Below are positions 42,006 through 54,470 of a stretch of 64,000 bases of DNA, one piece after another. Each line of letters opens with the position of its first letter. The first letter of the stretch is position 1. The notes under the pieces were generated by a model that worked only from the letters and a program-made list of their open reading frames with translations, did not search any database and was not told where the DNA came from. The position numbers and the translations under genes are program-made. Source of the stretch: Haemaphysalis longicornis (Eukaryota; Arthropoda; Arachnida; Ixodida; Ixodidae); assembly GCA_013339765.2 (NCBI GenBank), contig CM023457.1:49625745-49689744 (forward strand), written 5' to 3'.

Positions 42006-43457
42006 CAGCAGGTGCCGATTCGCGCCGTACATCCCAAACGCAAACGTTAAGCCTACGGACACGTGGTGCGCACCCCCGGAGTGGCACATGCTCGCACTGT
42101 GAGATTGGCCAACGCGAAAGCTTCGCGATCACCCATCGTCGACGTTAGACGGAGGAGTGCATGGATTGTTGTCTCCTAAAAATGTCTTTCCAGAAATGCA
42201 TTGTGTATGGTAATAAAGTCTACTCTGAATGGGCCCGGTGCATATCAGGGCGTCTCACGCACTTATGCGACAGTTTCCACTTGCGAGAGAGTTTCTCCCG
42301 CTTTTTTGTTAATTTGAGTTCCTCCTTCGACGAGTATCTGACTACGATTTCACTCGCGCGCCACAAAGCACCATGACTCCAATGTGACGTGTGCGGCCAC
42401 TTCATTTCCCCGTTGAGTCGACCCCTCCCCTTGCCAGCTCGTACAGCCTCGTACACATCAGCCGGGCTTTGAGGCCGAGCTCAACCGGCTTCGGCGACTG
42501 TATGGCTTAGACGCGCGACCCTAATGTCAACCGCGTACTCGTGTAAGCGCGATTCCCCACTTGCTCGTGTCCACCGACCGCCTGTCCCCGGTGTGCCAGT
42601 GGCATAAACGTTGTGAACCCGGAAAGAATCGCGGACCCCACAACGCGCGCTGGGTGTCTTGTGTTTGTGTGCCGCGCCAGTTAGATGAATGCGCGCGCGG
42701 AAACGTGTTAGCGCAGAGACGGGCGTAAGCCGCGTAAGCGCCAGCGTGACGTTTGCCCAGGCTCACGCCAGTCGGCCGTTAGGCACACGCGTAACGGTGC
42801 CTTTTTTTGTTGGCGTAGTAGTGAAAGCACTGCGAGATTGGTTTGTTCGCCAGCAAGGAAGGAAGTAGGTGTCGTGAGAAGCAGGTGTCTTGAAAGGAAG
42901 GGGTGAGGGTTGGGAAGCGTGTACGGAATCAGACAGAGTTGTTTCTTAACCCCAAGCATTACGTTTGCCACAACCATTGGTTTGTGTAGAGCCGCAGCTG
43001 AAAGGAATGTTCCTCAAAACATCCCATCAAAGGCCATTGATCAAGTACCTGCGATAGCGTTGGAGCTCAAAAAGCTGTCCCGCGCTTTAATTTCTTCAGG
43101 GTTCGGCACTTGTGCACGTCCCCACGACAGCAGCACAACCAAGAAGGAAGACATTTGGTAACTTTTCTGTTGCGCTTAATTAAAGAGGCGCCCATGCGCC
43201 TGGTTTAGGGCATTGTCAGGAGGGGTTGAAAACTTTCTGAAGTTCCCCACAGATTATCCGATTGGATTTCATAAACGTGTGTATAGTCATCCGCATTACC
43301 TTAACGTGTTCTGTCAATTAAGCCGACTTAGTGTCACAAAAAGTTCACCGAAAAGATGACAATATATTTCTACTGCATTCAAACTTGACCTCACGTACAC
43401 GCGGTGTATACAAGTGCGCTTCACTCCCAGTTGTCCTAAACTGTTAATTTATTTCTA
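42006..43457. other. Unassigned, with one degenerate repeat unit
   Basis: 42170-42265 (CCTAAAAATGTCTTTCCAGA, GGTAATAAAGTCTACTCTGA) is related to the tandem repeats at 30180-30910. 42480-42800 is GC-rich with accidental frames. No gene is supported. Confidence 0.35.
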
Positions 43458-43635
43458 TAAGTAACACCCTTACACCCTAATAAAAAGAGTAAAACACCCT
43501 TAATGGTATTTTGTCGCTTATAACACCCTCACTCCCTAACAAAAACACAGAATACGCCATTTGAAAGGGAGTTTTATCGTTCATTACACCCTTTCAAAGG
43601 GTGGTTTGTTGGGTAGGATATAAGGGTGTTAGTTA
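43458..43635. mobile_element. Small MITE with TAACACCCTTA ends
   Basis: Left TAAGTAACACCCTTACACCC; right in reverse complement TAACTAACACCCTTATATCC. About 178 bases, internally rich in further ACACCCT strings. Non-coding. Confidence 0.7.
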
Positions 43636-43754
43636 TAGACAAAGAGGGCGCAAGTAAATTTACGATGTGCACATCGTTTGGCATTTTAGAGCCGACCGAA
43701 TTGTGTAGGTTTGACATCATTTCGTGCCACCGTTTTCCCCCCCTAAGCCCTCGT

Positions 43755-43910
43755 TTATAACGAAGTTATTTAAACAGGAATCTGGGTTCGTTATAAACCG
43801 TAATTCGGTATAAGAAAGACGATCTGTGTACTGCTGTGGGGAGCATTAAACGCCCCGAATAAAGCGCAATTTTAATAAAGCGGTTTCGTTACACCGAATT
43901 CGTTTGCATG
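43755..43910. mobile_element. Tigger/pogo-like non-coding remnant
   Basis: CTCGTTTATAACGAAGTTAT, GGTTCGTTATAAACCGTAAT and TTCGTTACACCGAATTCG are the repeated TTATAACGAA-type strings typical of degenerate pogo-group ends. Boundaries are unclear. Confidence 0.35.
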
Positions 43911-45370
43911 TCTGTTGCAGCTTACGCGACGGACAAGAAAGAAGAATGGAAAGCCGGGGTTGCAGAATTTTCATTCCGTACACCGTTAAACGCCAGCGAC
44001 GACACGGTTCAAAGACAAACCTTATAACTGTCGTGTGGCCAACGGCGTCCCGGTCGCACTTTTGTAACTCGCCGAAGTAGCAGTGTCGTGGGACCAAGAC
44101 CACTCCTCACCGGCGTGCAAACGCACGCACAAGAAACGAAAAGAAGAGAGTGGAATGTGCACGTTGAAGCGAAGAAACCGAACGGCCGCCTCCGGGGTCT
44201 ACAAACCAACCGGCGTGCAAGCGAACAGCCGAGCCGACCCCCGGAGACGCGTACTCAGCAAAAACCCCTTTCACATTCATTCCTGTTGCTCGTAGTTCCC
44301 GGGGCGCTGAGTAGGAGAAGACAACATGCAAAGTGGTCGTGCGAAACTCTGGTCGTGCGAAATACGCGCGGGGGTTATGAAAGTTCCCGGCGTTCTGTGC
44401 CCGCGTGCGTGCGCTAGTGACTCGCTGCCGAGCGCGGAAAGGACAATAAGAAGCGGGATGTTCAGAGCTCGGGGAAGCGGCGTCGATTAAGTGCGCAGTG
44501 AAAACGACGTCTCTCTTTCTCGCTTTTATTTCCGCTCCGTCACGCGCACGGGGAGATTATGTAATGTCTCGCCACGCGTGTTTCCCTGTTATTTGGTTCG
44601 TGTCCGAGAGATTGCCTTCTCGAGGTTAAATGATTCCTGTCTGGTCAAGGAAATCACCGCGGCACTGCTGCTTCGAAGGAACCGCCGTAGAGTGCTTGAC
44701 CACGTGGGGTGCGCAGTATGCCGTTTGGTTATGAGCTGTGGGAAGCAATGAGGACGTGCAGGAGGGCGGTTAAAATCGCTGGAACAAATCAATGCAGCAG
44801 GCGAAGCTGTGGGAGCCAGTCATTCGTCTTTATGAGGAAGGTATAGCCTCGTGGGCTCTTCTTAGTGTGCCTTAACTTCGGGGTTCGACTTACTCGAGGC
44901 CGCTATTGCGAAGGCGTGCACGGTTGGTTACTAAGCTGGCTGGCTACTACGGCGGCTCGATACTAAGCCGTAACACGCTTACGCCGTTCACGAACGATTT
45001 TTCAATCGATTCCGTTAGTTCGCCTGGTGGCAGCAGGAGCGGCGCCTTATTCACCGCTTAGGTCAAGGGTCAGTCTCGTTAGAGGTTATTTTGGGACGAC
45101 GGGCTTCGCCGTTAAAGCACGCCAACCTCTTAATGTTCGCTTTGTTGCTGGTATGAAACTGGTTGAACTTCGAGACTGCAAGCGTGGCCACGCTGATGTC
45201 TTGTTGTCTTTCTCTTGACGTTCTTCTTTTGTGTCTGCCTCTTTTGAGTGACTTCCTCAATATTTTCCCATACTGCTGAGGAGAACTGTGTAGGCAAGTT
45301 TAGACGTAAGCAATATTGTCTTCCTAGATTGTCCCATGTTTCTATCACCGTACCTGCATCGTTCGATCGC
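43911..45370. other. Unassigned, GC-rich patches
   Basis: Frames of 60-110 residues on both strands around 44080-44420 have no motif. No gene is defended. Confidence 0.3.
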
Positions 45371-45580
45371 TGGCTCACTCACTGACTCCTGACCACTCAC
45401 TGACCCACTCACTCACTCACTCACTCACTCACTCACTCACTCACTCACTCACTCACTCACTCACTCACTCACTCACTCACTCACTCACTCACCCCCGTCA
45501 CTCACTCACTCACTCACTACCTCACTCACTCACTCACTACTCACTCACTCACTCACTCACTCACTCACTCACTCACTCGT
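45371..45580 (+). repeat. (ACTC)n microsatellite
   Basis: About 210 bases, nearly pure, with three short interruptions (CCCGT near 45493, CTAC near 45518 and 45538). Confidence 0.95.
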
Positions 45581-47047
45581 CGCTCCACCATTCCGCTAAA
45601 TACCAAAAATTTGGAAGGTCACCGTTACCTTGCAATAACTTAAATACCCGCAACTCCAACTGCTCTTGCTAGCACCGAATGTAGATGATCTTAGATCAGT
45701 CCGAGGTTTCAACCACCGCCATGTATCAGTGGCTGCGTAGGGCTGTTGCACCCAAGAACACGGGCTTCATCTTGGACGCAGCGGCTATTCCTCTAAAAGA
45801 CGGAAACAAACGGAAGCACTTCGTGTGAAATTCGCCTTAGGTAAATATGCCAAATAGCATAAATTAATCGTTCGCCTTCCATTACGGCATGTTTTATTAT
45901 TCAAGTGTAGCTTCGTCGTTTTTTTTTGAGATTTCGAAAAAGCTTTATTCACACAAAAATTTTAGGGTAAGTGGGCTTAAGGCAGACGGACTCTGCCTGA
46001 CTAAGGCCCATTCACCCGTACATAACCATTGCTAACAGCGGTCGCAGCAAATATAAACAAAGTACAGAATGCAAGAAAACGAAATCGATACCAAACAACT
46101 TCGCAGAAAGAACAATTCGGCGGAAACAGATACACAGAAGTGCAAAACAACAATCATTCTGCGCGTGCAACATTCCTTAAAGCCCCCCCCCCCCCCTTCC
46201 CCATAAGGGCTTATATTTTTTTTAATGATCACACTCTGGATATTGTCAGGCCTCGGCATTGCCCATCTGTGCCCTTAAAGTTCAAGTTTATTTCGCCAGA
46301 AACCACTCGCCGTCATCTTTATAGCAGGGTAATGTTTAAAGGAGAAGAAGGAAGATGTCGTTTATCAGGGAAAGAAATGGTTGTGCTCCATTACCCGTGC
46401 AACTCAGGACACAACTGAACATATTGTTTAGACACGCCCTCGGTTTCAATATGAAATACAGGTTCTCCTTGAGACCCTTCGCGCTAACGTAAGACCAAGT
46501 TCCTCGAACGATTTCCGCCATCCACCATATCCACCTAAATTTGTAGCAGTAATCTGGGACACTCTCCTGCATTTTAAATCAGAACCTATTACTTTTCCCG
46601 TGCTATTTCCTGCCCGCATACTCACCGCAGCTTCTTGTAACCCCTATGGGTGTCTGATGCATTAGCAAGAGGCAATCGGAGTTTTTAAAGCGAAGCTTTC
46701 GGTGCCTTACTGACGGCGTCGATGTCAGAGCGACATCTATTCCAGGAAAGCACACTTTACATAGCTGGTTTCACAAAACGATGATGATGATGTTAAGCGA
46801 AACTTTCTATGACCCACTGATTCGCCTCTCTGGTGCCGCAAATCGGTGCGCCCAAACCACGCTGCAGGAAAGCTAACTTAGAAAATATGTTTCCACAAAG
46901 GCCCATTAAATATCAACCGTTCCTCTTCATAGAAATTTAACCTGATTATTATCGACAATTTTTATGATTATCGCCTAGGCACTGCATTAAGAGGCGCTGC
47001 AAAGCGCAGCGAGCAATTTTTCACTAGTTTCGCGCAATTAATTTTCA
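45581..47047. other. Unassigned sequence
   Basis: Includes TTTAAAGCGAAGCTTTC (46685-46701), a short hairpin string common in tick repeats, a C run at 46183-46196, and AT-rich DNA without exons. Confidence 0.3.
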
Positions 47048-47617
47048 ATGTACCCGTGTACAACACGCGACATGGTGAACACAGTTCGCGTTTGCAGAGC
47101 CGACGATGGTAATCAATGTTGTCACACACTGTCCCCAAACTTCTTAATCAGTTTACTCGCATTCTGTAAGGATTCCAGAGATTTTGCGTATGTGCCTGCA
47201 ATGGTGATTGCTCTTTTACTTCTTTTGTGTATTTTTTTTTACCCGGAGAGGACCGGTTCTGGGTATGAATGTAAGCAATGTTCTTCTAGACATTGTATAA
47301 ACGTATTCGTTGTCGTTTCTGTTTCATTTAACCACATCTGCTGTAACAGCACACTTTTATTTCATAGCATTATTTTAGGGCAATCTACAGAAAAACACTG
47401 TCTTATCGAAATTGCAATGTACCAATTATACGCAAATCCTCTAAGATGCATACTGCCAAGCGCCATCTGCTGCCCATACACACTTACGGGGCGAGAGCTC
47501 GTCAAGCTGTCCACAGCATCTTTTTCTCTCGCTCCGTCATGTCGTCTAAAGAACATCAAACATGAAACAAACGCCTCAAGAAAAAAAATTCACGCATCTG
47601 CACGAAGTGAGTCATGA
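47048..47617 (+). other. Unassigned 189-residue open frame
   Basis: Long for the local AT-rich composition. Contains a hydrophobic run (AMVIALLLLLCIFFY, about residues 51-65) and several cysteines, but no known domain, no splice signals that I trust, and uneven composition. It could be part of a small membrane protein or chance. I do not call it a gene. Confidence 0.2.
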
Positions 47618-47662
47618 CGAGTGGGCGAAGTACTGGGGATCGTTCTTACCGTAAATCACCCG

Positions 47663-47845
47663 TGAGAATATGCTTACTGCTGCTAAAACGATTTCCAATC
47701 CAATCCAATCCAATCCAATCCAATCCACTACAATTCAATTAAATCCAATCCAATCCATTTCAATCCCATACAATCAAAACCCAGATCCAATCCAATCCAA
47801 TGCTCTTCGCGCATGCGCAGCACGGCTCTCCCGGAGCTCTCTCTC
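47663..47845 (-). mobile_element. GATTG-array element, truncated inverted copy
   Basis: The minus strand shows the block GCGCATGCGCGAAGAGCATT, a GGATT/GATTG array of about 100 bases, then GGAAATCGTTTTAGCAGCAG and TAAGCATAT. This is the same order as 24295-24405 in copy 1, including the unique ATCGTTTTAGCAGCAGTAAG flank. A short CT tract follows at 47838-47858. Confidence 0.7.
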
Positions 47846-48004
47846 TCTCTCTCTCTCTAACCTTTCGTGAACCTTTTATTTTGTTCTTGTTAACCTTTTG
47901 TGAACGTTTTGTTCACAGGTGTTTGATTTACACGGTGCTGTGCCTTGACCACGGACGCCGGATGCCGGACAAGCCGCGGCCTTAAGGTGCTTCGCCCCTA
48001 AACA
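47846..48004. other. Spacer with CT tract
   Basis: Nothing beyond the CT tract. CCTTAAGGTGCTTCGCCCCTA-like string at 47982-48001 precedes the tRNA-like repeat. Confidence 0.3.
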
Positions 48005-48085
48005 ATGCTCCCCGTGGTTGGAATCGAACCTAGGCCACTCGGTTATGAAGCCGGCGTCTATCCAATGAAGCCATGCCGACACGGT
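48005..48085 (-). repeat. tRNA-like sequence (CAT loop)
   Basis: Minus strand reads GGCTTCATTGGATAGACGCC (A-box region), GGCTTCATAACC (stem-loop) and GGTTCGATTCCAACCACGGG (B box). It is almost the same as the modules at 9130-9560. AAATAAAGAAAAAAATC about 100 bases upstream (minus) parallels the 41410 copy, but no LINE coding remnant is visible here. Confidence 0.65.
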
Positions 48086-49793
48086 CGAAGGAGTTTGCAT
48101 TTCGGACTTCCACGCAGGCTGTACGAGAGAAAGCTTCGAGTTTTAACCATATTTCTCTAAAGAAATGGGCTTTGATTTTTTTCTTTATTTTCTTATCTAA
48201 ACGTTTAAAAAAGGTTTACAGGCTGGCCAGAAGTTAAGCGGCAGAAGTTAATCACCCGGACGGCTGCCCTAACCCCAAACATTTTGCAACTGCTTCTCGC
48301 TGTTGCTTCTCTTTTTGCGCGCCGTTGTTCTCACGGCATGTCCACCCCATTCGCATTGTGTCCCGCAAAAGCTAACGCCAAACTCTTCATCACCGCAACC
48401 TTGTCACACGCCCTCAGCTCTCCCCCAGACGTTTAAACGCCGAGAACTCGGTCCCACGCCGTTCCCTTAATGCGTGCTGTCATCGCGGCGCTGGCCGGCG
48501 TAACCGCGACGTGAGGTTGCGTTACCGGCGACGACGCCTAACGAAATTCATTCGTTCCATCCCCGCTAGCCCGAGCTCCACAGCGCGCAGCATACAACTA
48601 CCGACCAGCAACCGGGGAGAGAGAGATTAAGATGGAGAGGAGGCCAGCTACAATGGCCATATGGTGACCGCACTGCGAAGAAAAGCGACGCTCATCCCCC
48701 TTTAACACGCTCCGAAGCGTCCGCATTGTCTTTTTGGCCGAATTGCGTCGGATGCCCTTGGCGGCCCCCCAGAGAGATGCTGCGAGATGAAGCGATGCAC
48801 CAGAGGAGTTTCACGCGACCGCATTTCGCGGGTTTATTGTTTTAGCGTCATTGTTGTGCGTTTGGAGGGGAGGGGGAGCTATCCGTCAACCCGAGGCGTG
48901 CTCGGGCTTCCGTGTGGGTTGGGAGACGCTACACTCGCGGTTGGCGACAGCGATGGAGATGGATTGGGCTCTCTGAGATCGTGGCCACCTGAGCGCTTTA
49001 TACACTCTGTTGAAAAAAAAAAAACTGGCCGCGTATTTGCTCCTTTCGTTGTAAATGTCGACGAAAGACGATAGTCGCCCGGCGCCCCTGGCAAGTAAAT
49101 GCCTCCCTTCTTTTTACCGCTTACCTCTCATGCTTTTCCTCTCCCATCGCGTTCCTCTGAAAATGATACGCTAGAGGTTCGCGCAAGTCAATTTAAAGTT
49201 ACCGCGTTTCAATGCTCCAAGTCGGATGCCTCAATGCCAGCGCTGCCGTACGGCAGAGTCGTCGGTGAATCGAGGCACCCTACTACAACCTTTATAGAAC
49301 CACGTTGCCATACTCCACGAGCCTTCCAAGCGGGACGTGGAACCTTTCGTTGCTGTTTATTTTTTTAAATGCCGCCAGGCAGCGTGGCCAACAGCAGGCG
49401 ACGGTTTCTGCAGTTGATGTAGTATTTCAGTTGTTATCGCAAAAACCAAGCATCCTTGCATTTTTTAATAAAGGAACACTGCAAACATCCCTTATGTATT
49501 GATTTTCTGCCTTATACTTGCGCAGTGTCTTGTTCTTGTTAAACAATGTTGACAAGTATGAACATTGCCACCGAACGTAGACGTTTAAATTTGGCTGTGG
49601 GTATATAAGACTATTGCGCATTTTGTTTCACTTTGGCCGGGTGGATGAATCAAGTCACAGGCAGACAGACAGAAAGACACAGAAACATTTCTGCGTTTAA
49701 ATATCCCAACAAAGACTATCGTCTTTAAAATGCTGTGACAGTCCAGTCTCTGAAGGTTGATGACCAGCGAAGCTTTGTAGCAGAGGACATAAA
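48086..49793. other. Unassigned sequence
   Basis: GC-rich to about 49080, then AT-rich. No exon or repeat recognised. Confidence 0.3.
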
Positions 49794-50981
49794 GGGGACA
49801 CAGAGTTAAGGTACTAATATGTGCGGCCAGACAGTTAAGGTATCAATATGTGGGGGCACAGAGTTAAGGTATCAATATGTTGGGACACAGAGTCAAGGTA
49901 TCAATATGTGGAGACATAAAGTTAAGGTATCAATCAGTGGGGACACAGAGTTCAGTTATCAGTATGTGGGGACACAGAGTTAAGGTGTCAAGTGGGGACA
50001 CAGAGTTAAGGTATCAATATGTGGGGACACCTGGTTAAGGTATCAGTATGGGGGAACACAGAGTTAAGGTATCTGTATGTGGGGACGCAGAGTTAAGGTA
50101 GCAATATGTGGGGACACAGAGTTAGGGTATCAGTATGTGGGGACATAGAGTTAAGGTATCAATATGTGCAGTCACAGAGTCAAGGTATCAATATGTGGGG
50201 ACACAAAGTTAAGGTATCATTCAGTGGGAACACAGAGTTAAGGTATCAATCAGTGGGGACACAGAGTTAAGGTGTCAATATGTGGGGACACAGAGTTAAG
50301 GTATCAATATGTGGGGACACCTGGTTAAGGTATCAGTATGGGGGAACACAGAGTTAAGGTATCAGTATGGGGGAACACAAAGTTAAGGTATCTGTATGTG
50401 GGGACGCAGAGTTAAGGTATCAATATGTGGGACACCTGGTTAAGGTATCAGTATGGGGGAACACAGAGTTAAGGTATCAGTATGGGGGAACAGAGTTAAG
50501 GTATCTGTATGTGGGGACGCAGAGTTAAGGTATCAATATGTGGGACACCTGGTTAAGGGGGAACACAGAGTTAAGGTATCTGTATGTGGGGACGCACAGT
50601 TAAGGTATCATAAAGTGGGAACACAGAGTTAAGGTATCAGTATGGGGGAACACAGAGTTAAGGTATCTGTATGTGGGGACGCAGAGTTAAGGTATCAATA
50701 CGTGGGACACCTGGTTAAGGGGGAACACAGAGTTAAGGTATCTGTATGTGGGGACGCACAGTTAAGGTATCATAATGTGGGACACAGAGTTAGGGTATCA
50801 ATATGTGGGGACAGAGAGTTAAGGTATCAATATGTGCGGCCACAGAGTTAGGGTATCAAAATGTGGGGACATAGAGTTAAGATATCAATATGTGCGGCCA
50901 CAGAGTTAGGGTATCAATATGTGGGGACACAGAGTTGCGGTATCAATATGTGGGGACACTGAGTTAATGTATCAATATGTC
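49794..50981 (+). repeat. Minisatellite, 26-29 bp unit, about 1.2 kb
   Basis: Consensus GGGGACACAGAGTTAAGGTA + TCAATATGT, about 40 units. Variants include ACACCTGGTTAAGG, GGGGGAACACAGAG, GGGACGCAGAG and CTGTATG. In 50020-50760 these variants recur in a fixed order, so a higher-order unit of about 85-115 bases has amplified. Frames across it are artefacts. Confidence 0.97.
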
Positions 50982-51071
50982 GTGGCGGAACGCAGCTAAA
51001 CCACGTTTGTCGAGCTCTAATTTCGCGCCGACAGCGCGGAGTGAACGCGCATACAATTGTACCGCAAGGCG
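50982..51071. other. Short spacer
   Basis: Nothing recognised. Confidence 0.3.
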
Positions 51072-51200
51072 AAATTTACCATCTCTTCTTAAAGGACGTT
51101 GAGAGAAGCGCTAAATATTTCTTACATCAAAACTGCGTCAAGCGTACGTCCAAACGTTCTCTAATAGTGCGTCCAACCTTCGCCCTAATTAGTGGGTCCA
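51072..51200 (+). repeat. Interspersed repeat shared with 39310-39445
   Basis: Same order of strings as the partner copy, about 70-75% alike by eye. Confidence 0.5.
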
Positions 51201-53099
51201 ATCGATCATCAAAGCTTCGAATACCAAAATTGCATCCAGAAAAGAGAGTCCGGAGAGGTAGTCACAAATTATGCCTCCCACAGCGAGACAGGAGAGTGAT
51301 TCCTGTTCTACACGGTCGTTTTGAATGAAGGCTTCCCAAAGGATTTCAAGCACATTGCATTTCGAGTGGCGCATTGTCTATCAGGTGCACTTGTAAGTAT
51401 GTAGCCAACTCTCTATCGAAAGTTTCCATGTGGCATAGTATAACTCAACCTTCATAAGGTAGTCAACATTTAAGTGTAAGTTACTATTGCAGTTTGCCAC
51501 CGAACGTAAATCGAACCGGTAAACACAAACTCAGCTTACGCTAACATCATTTACAAGCATTTATCCGGAGGAGCTGCATGTTGCGCGCACTATACAATAC
51601 CTTTACAGCACTAAAATCAGCTAAACTAACGTTATTGCATAAGGGAGCACTTAGAAGAACGCTTAAACCAGATGGTGGTATATTTGACAGCCTCTAAAGT
51701 TTCACTCGATTTCAACTTTTGCCACAGGATGGGTGTATGAAAGTGATAACATCAGTTCTTTATTAATTTGGTGACGGTGGAAGCTTGGGCGAGTTCGTGT
51801 AGCGTAATTATTAGGGAAACAGTACAAAGTCGGAACAAGACTATGGGCTGTGGTACACGGAAACTTAACAATGTCAGTTAAACTCAAACTTGCAAGTGCA
51901 CCACATAGATAGTCAATACGCCACTCGATTGACATAGCATTCGAAAGCCTCCGGAAGGCCTCTGAAAAGGTCGTGTATATAGCACAGGTACAAGTCGTCT
52001 GGTCCCTTCTTTGTTCTGTTTTTCCTCATAATCGTTTACTTCGCTTTTCTGAAGATCGTACCACGCACTTACTTCCACCGCCATCTCTACCCCTCCTCTT
52101 CACTTTCTTAACACTCCTTAAAAGCTCGAAGTGCGCGCTATGCGGTTGTTCGCTCTGAACCGCATGCAGGTAAATGTAGGTCAAGGTGCCCCGGGGAAAA
52201 GAACCACACAAACTACACACGCAGAGACGCCAGGAGAAGAAAGCGAGACAGGCGCTCTCGGTTATGCGTAAGCCCAAGTGAATGCTCTGGGCAAATACTC
52301 CAAAGAGCAACGCACCGGGCAGCGCGAGAGACAGCCGAGCCGTGATGGTTTCGTCCCTGAAAGTTGCGCTGGTCCGGGGCAGCACGTGTTTCGTATCGCA
52401 TATCGGCGAAGGCATGGCGATGCCGCCTGCGAATTCCTGGCGTGAGCCTCCCACCTTCGGGTGGAAATGATCCGTGCCGGCCGCCTAATAGAGATAGATG
52501 CATAAATTGTCTGCCGAGTAGGCCGCAGTCGCACCGTGTGGGCGGTTATTAAACGCTGCCATTTTGTAGCGGCGGTTATTAATGGGAGCGAGGTTCGCCT
52601 CAGAGCAAGAACAAAGCGAAGCAAAAGCGCTTTACTCTTCAGTCATTGGAAAGAGCGAGAAGAAAAACATTTTAATGGCACAAGAAACGAAAAGCGATCA
52701 TTTACGGTGTACGCTACAGCGTTACAAGCCGGATTTCTCCATGCTCTGCTAGAGGGAACTGAGGAAACAATGTGCGTCGCATTACGCTGCTGATACCAAT
52801 GCCGTTGGTCCTGTTCCCGACCGCGAATACACCGCTATTTGTTGACGAACGAATTATGGAAGTGTACCATATATATTTTCCTTTCGGTTAAGCACAACTC
52901 AACCACACCCCTCCCTGGCTGTTACGACCATGCGCAGTGAATTTCTGAAGACACTCTAACTTCCTTCTCCGCACGCGTAAAGCAGAACCAAATGGGGACG
53001 TTTAAGTGGCCTTGACAACATTTACGGGTATATTGAGCTGTTTGAAAAGGCGCATGCTTGACAAACTTATGGAGACAAAAAAAAAAAAAAAACTGGAAA
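51201..53099. other. Unassigned; GC-rich 52200-52560
   Basis: Three overlapping frames on the minus strand and two on the plus strand around 52200-52620 all lack motifs. That is expected of stop-poor GC-rich DNA. No gene is defended. Confidence 0.3.
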
Positions 53100-54470
53100 T
53101 CTTCGTAGAAACCCCGAAGGCGTTGCCATTGCCCAGCGCTTATCTCATTCCGTCATGGAGATCGAGTTATCGGTCCACTCCTATTTTGAGACCCGGTTCT
53201 TGGTACCCTCATTTAACCTGGTGGTCCACCGGTTGTCTGTTTGCAGAGTCACACGTGCAGCGCATCCCTACTTCTTTCTGGTATTATCAAATGCCTTCCG
53301 GTAGAGTTTGCTCCGTAACGTAACACGCTTGTCTCCAAAACCTAAGCTGTTCCTCTATCATTCCTCCTTTCATGACTCGTTCAGAGGACCTCATTTTCTT
53401 TTAAGGTACTAAGTTAGTCCTAAACTTTCTGCTCATAAGTCATCACTGGGAGTACGTTTTGGTGGAACGCCTTTCTTTTTTTCGGTGAGATGTAACCTAC
53501 TGCACATCACTCCTTCTTGCTTGCCGAATACCCTCGATCCCGTAGCAAGTTCACGCGGGGTTTACTTTTTGCGAGCTTTGGATCGGCACTAGCAACTTGC
53601 ACGAGAGAGTATCGTTCACCCACCATTTGTAGTATTGGCTGAAGGTGGCGCTTTGTATATGTCGATTTAGCCTTACTCTCGGCTTATTCATACTGATCTT
53701 AAAACCTACGACTGATCGTTCCAAATGCCGTTCCTGAAGCATACTTTGCAGGCGTTCTACCAAATCAGTAAACGATGCCGAGTCATCCGTACATCTCACC
53801 CAGTTTAAATATTCCCAATTAACTCGCATACCTGTGTTATCCCAGTCAGGCTTCCTATATATCCTCTCCAGACATGCTGTAAATAATTTTGGAAATATAG
53901 GGTCCATTCTTTAGGCATCCTTCTTGATAAAAAACCTCCAGCTCTTTTTAGAAGCCTTTTCGAGCCCGTATATTTCTTGTATTAAAAGCAGTATGTAACG
54001 TCTGGCCTACTCGCTGTTCTCTCGATGCTTCCATATAACTGCAACGGTTTCTATTGAATCAAATGCTTTTTCACATATGTAAATGTCATGTAAATAGTAT
54101 GCATACACCGTAAATTCCTCTATTGCAAGCATGGTGGCACCAATGTGATTTATTATTGATTAGGCTTTCTTGAAGTCAGCGTATCCCCTCGGTTGTTCCA
54201 AATATGGAGTGTCATTTATGCGGTGAACTAACACTTTGACAAGGAATTGGCATGCATCAGACAGTAGGGTTTGTGATTCGTAGGCTCTGGCCCACCTTTC
54301 CTGCGAATTATAATTATGCTGGCATTTTTCCAGAGGAGTAGTACTTTAATGTTCTTCAGCATTCTAACAATAAATTTACTAGTTTTTGCTCGTACGAACA
54401 TCGCCACCATTCCTTTAAGAACAACTGTGGTTATTCCGTCGTCACTATGCGGCGTTGCCTTCATTCATTT
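53100..54470 (-). mobile_element. RTE-type LINE, near-complete but degenerate RT region
   Basis: Minus-strand order of recognisable pieces: DDGITTVVLKGMVAMFV; WKNASIIIIRRKGGPEPTNH; LEQPRGYADFKKA; CEKAFDSIE (54048-54074, the palm aspartate motif); PIFPKLFTACLERIYRKPDW; EYLNWVRCTDDSASF (about 53770-53805, in the place of LNHLRFADD); VGFKISMNKPRVR; NVLPVMTY (about 53440). This covers most of the catalytic palm and the thumb. Many stops and shifts separate the pieces. The order and content match RTE-clade LINEs. Inactive. Confidence 0.85.

Noticed and set aside
45371..45580. Possible CRISPR-like or telomeric array
   Set aside because: Simple four-base repeat without spacers; not a telomeric motif.
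49794..50981. Possible CRISPR array because of about 29-bp periodicity
   Set aside because: Units are contiguous without unique spacers; it is a minisatellite in eukaryotic DNA.
52026..52624. Three overlapping minus-strand frames of 96-142 residues
   Set aside because: Mutually overlapping in all frames with no motif; typical of GC-rich non-coding DNA.
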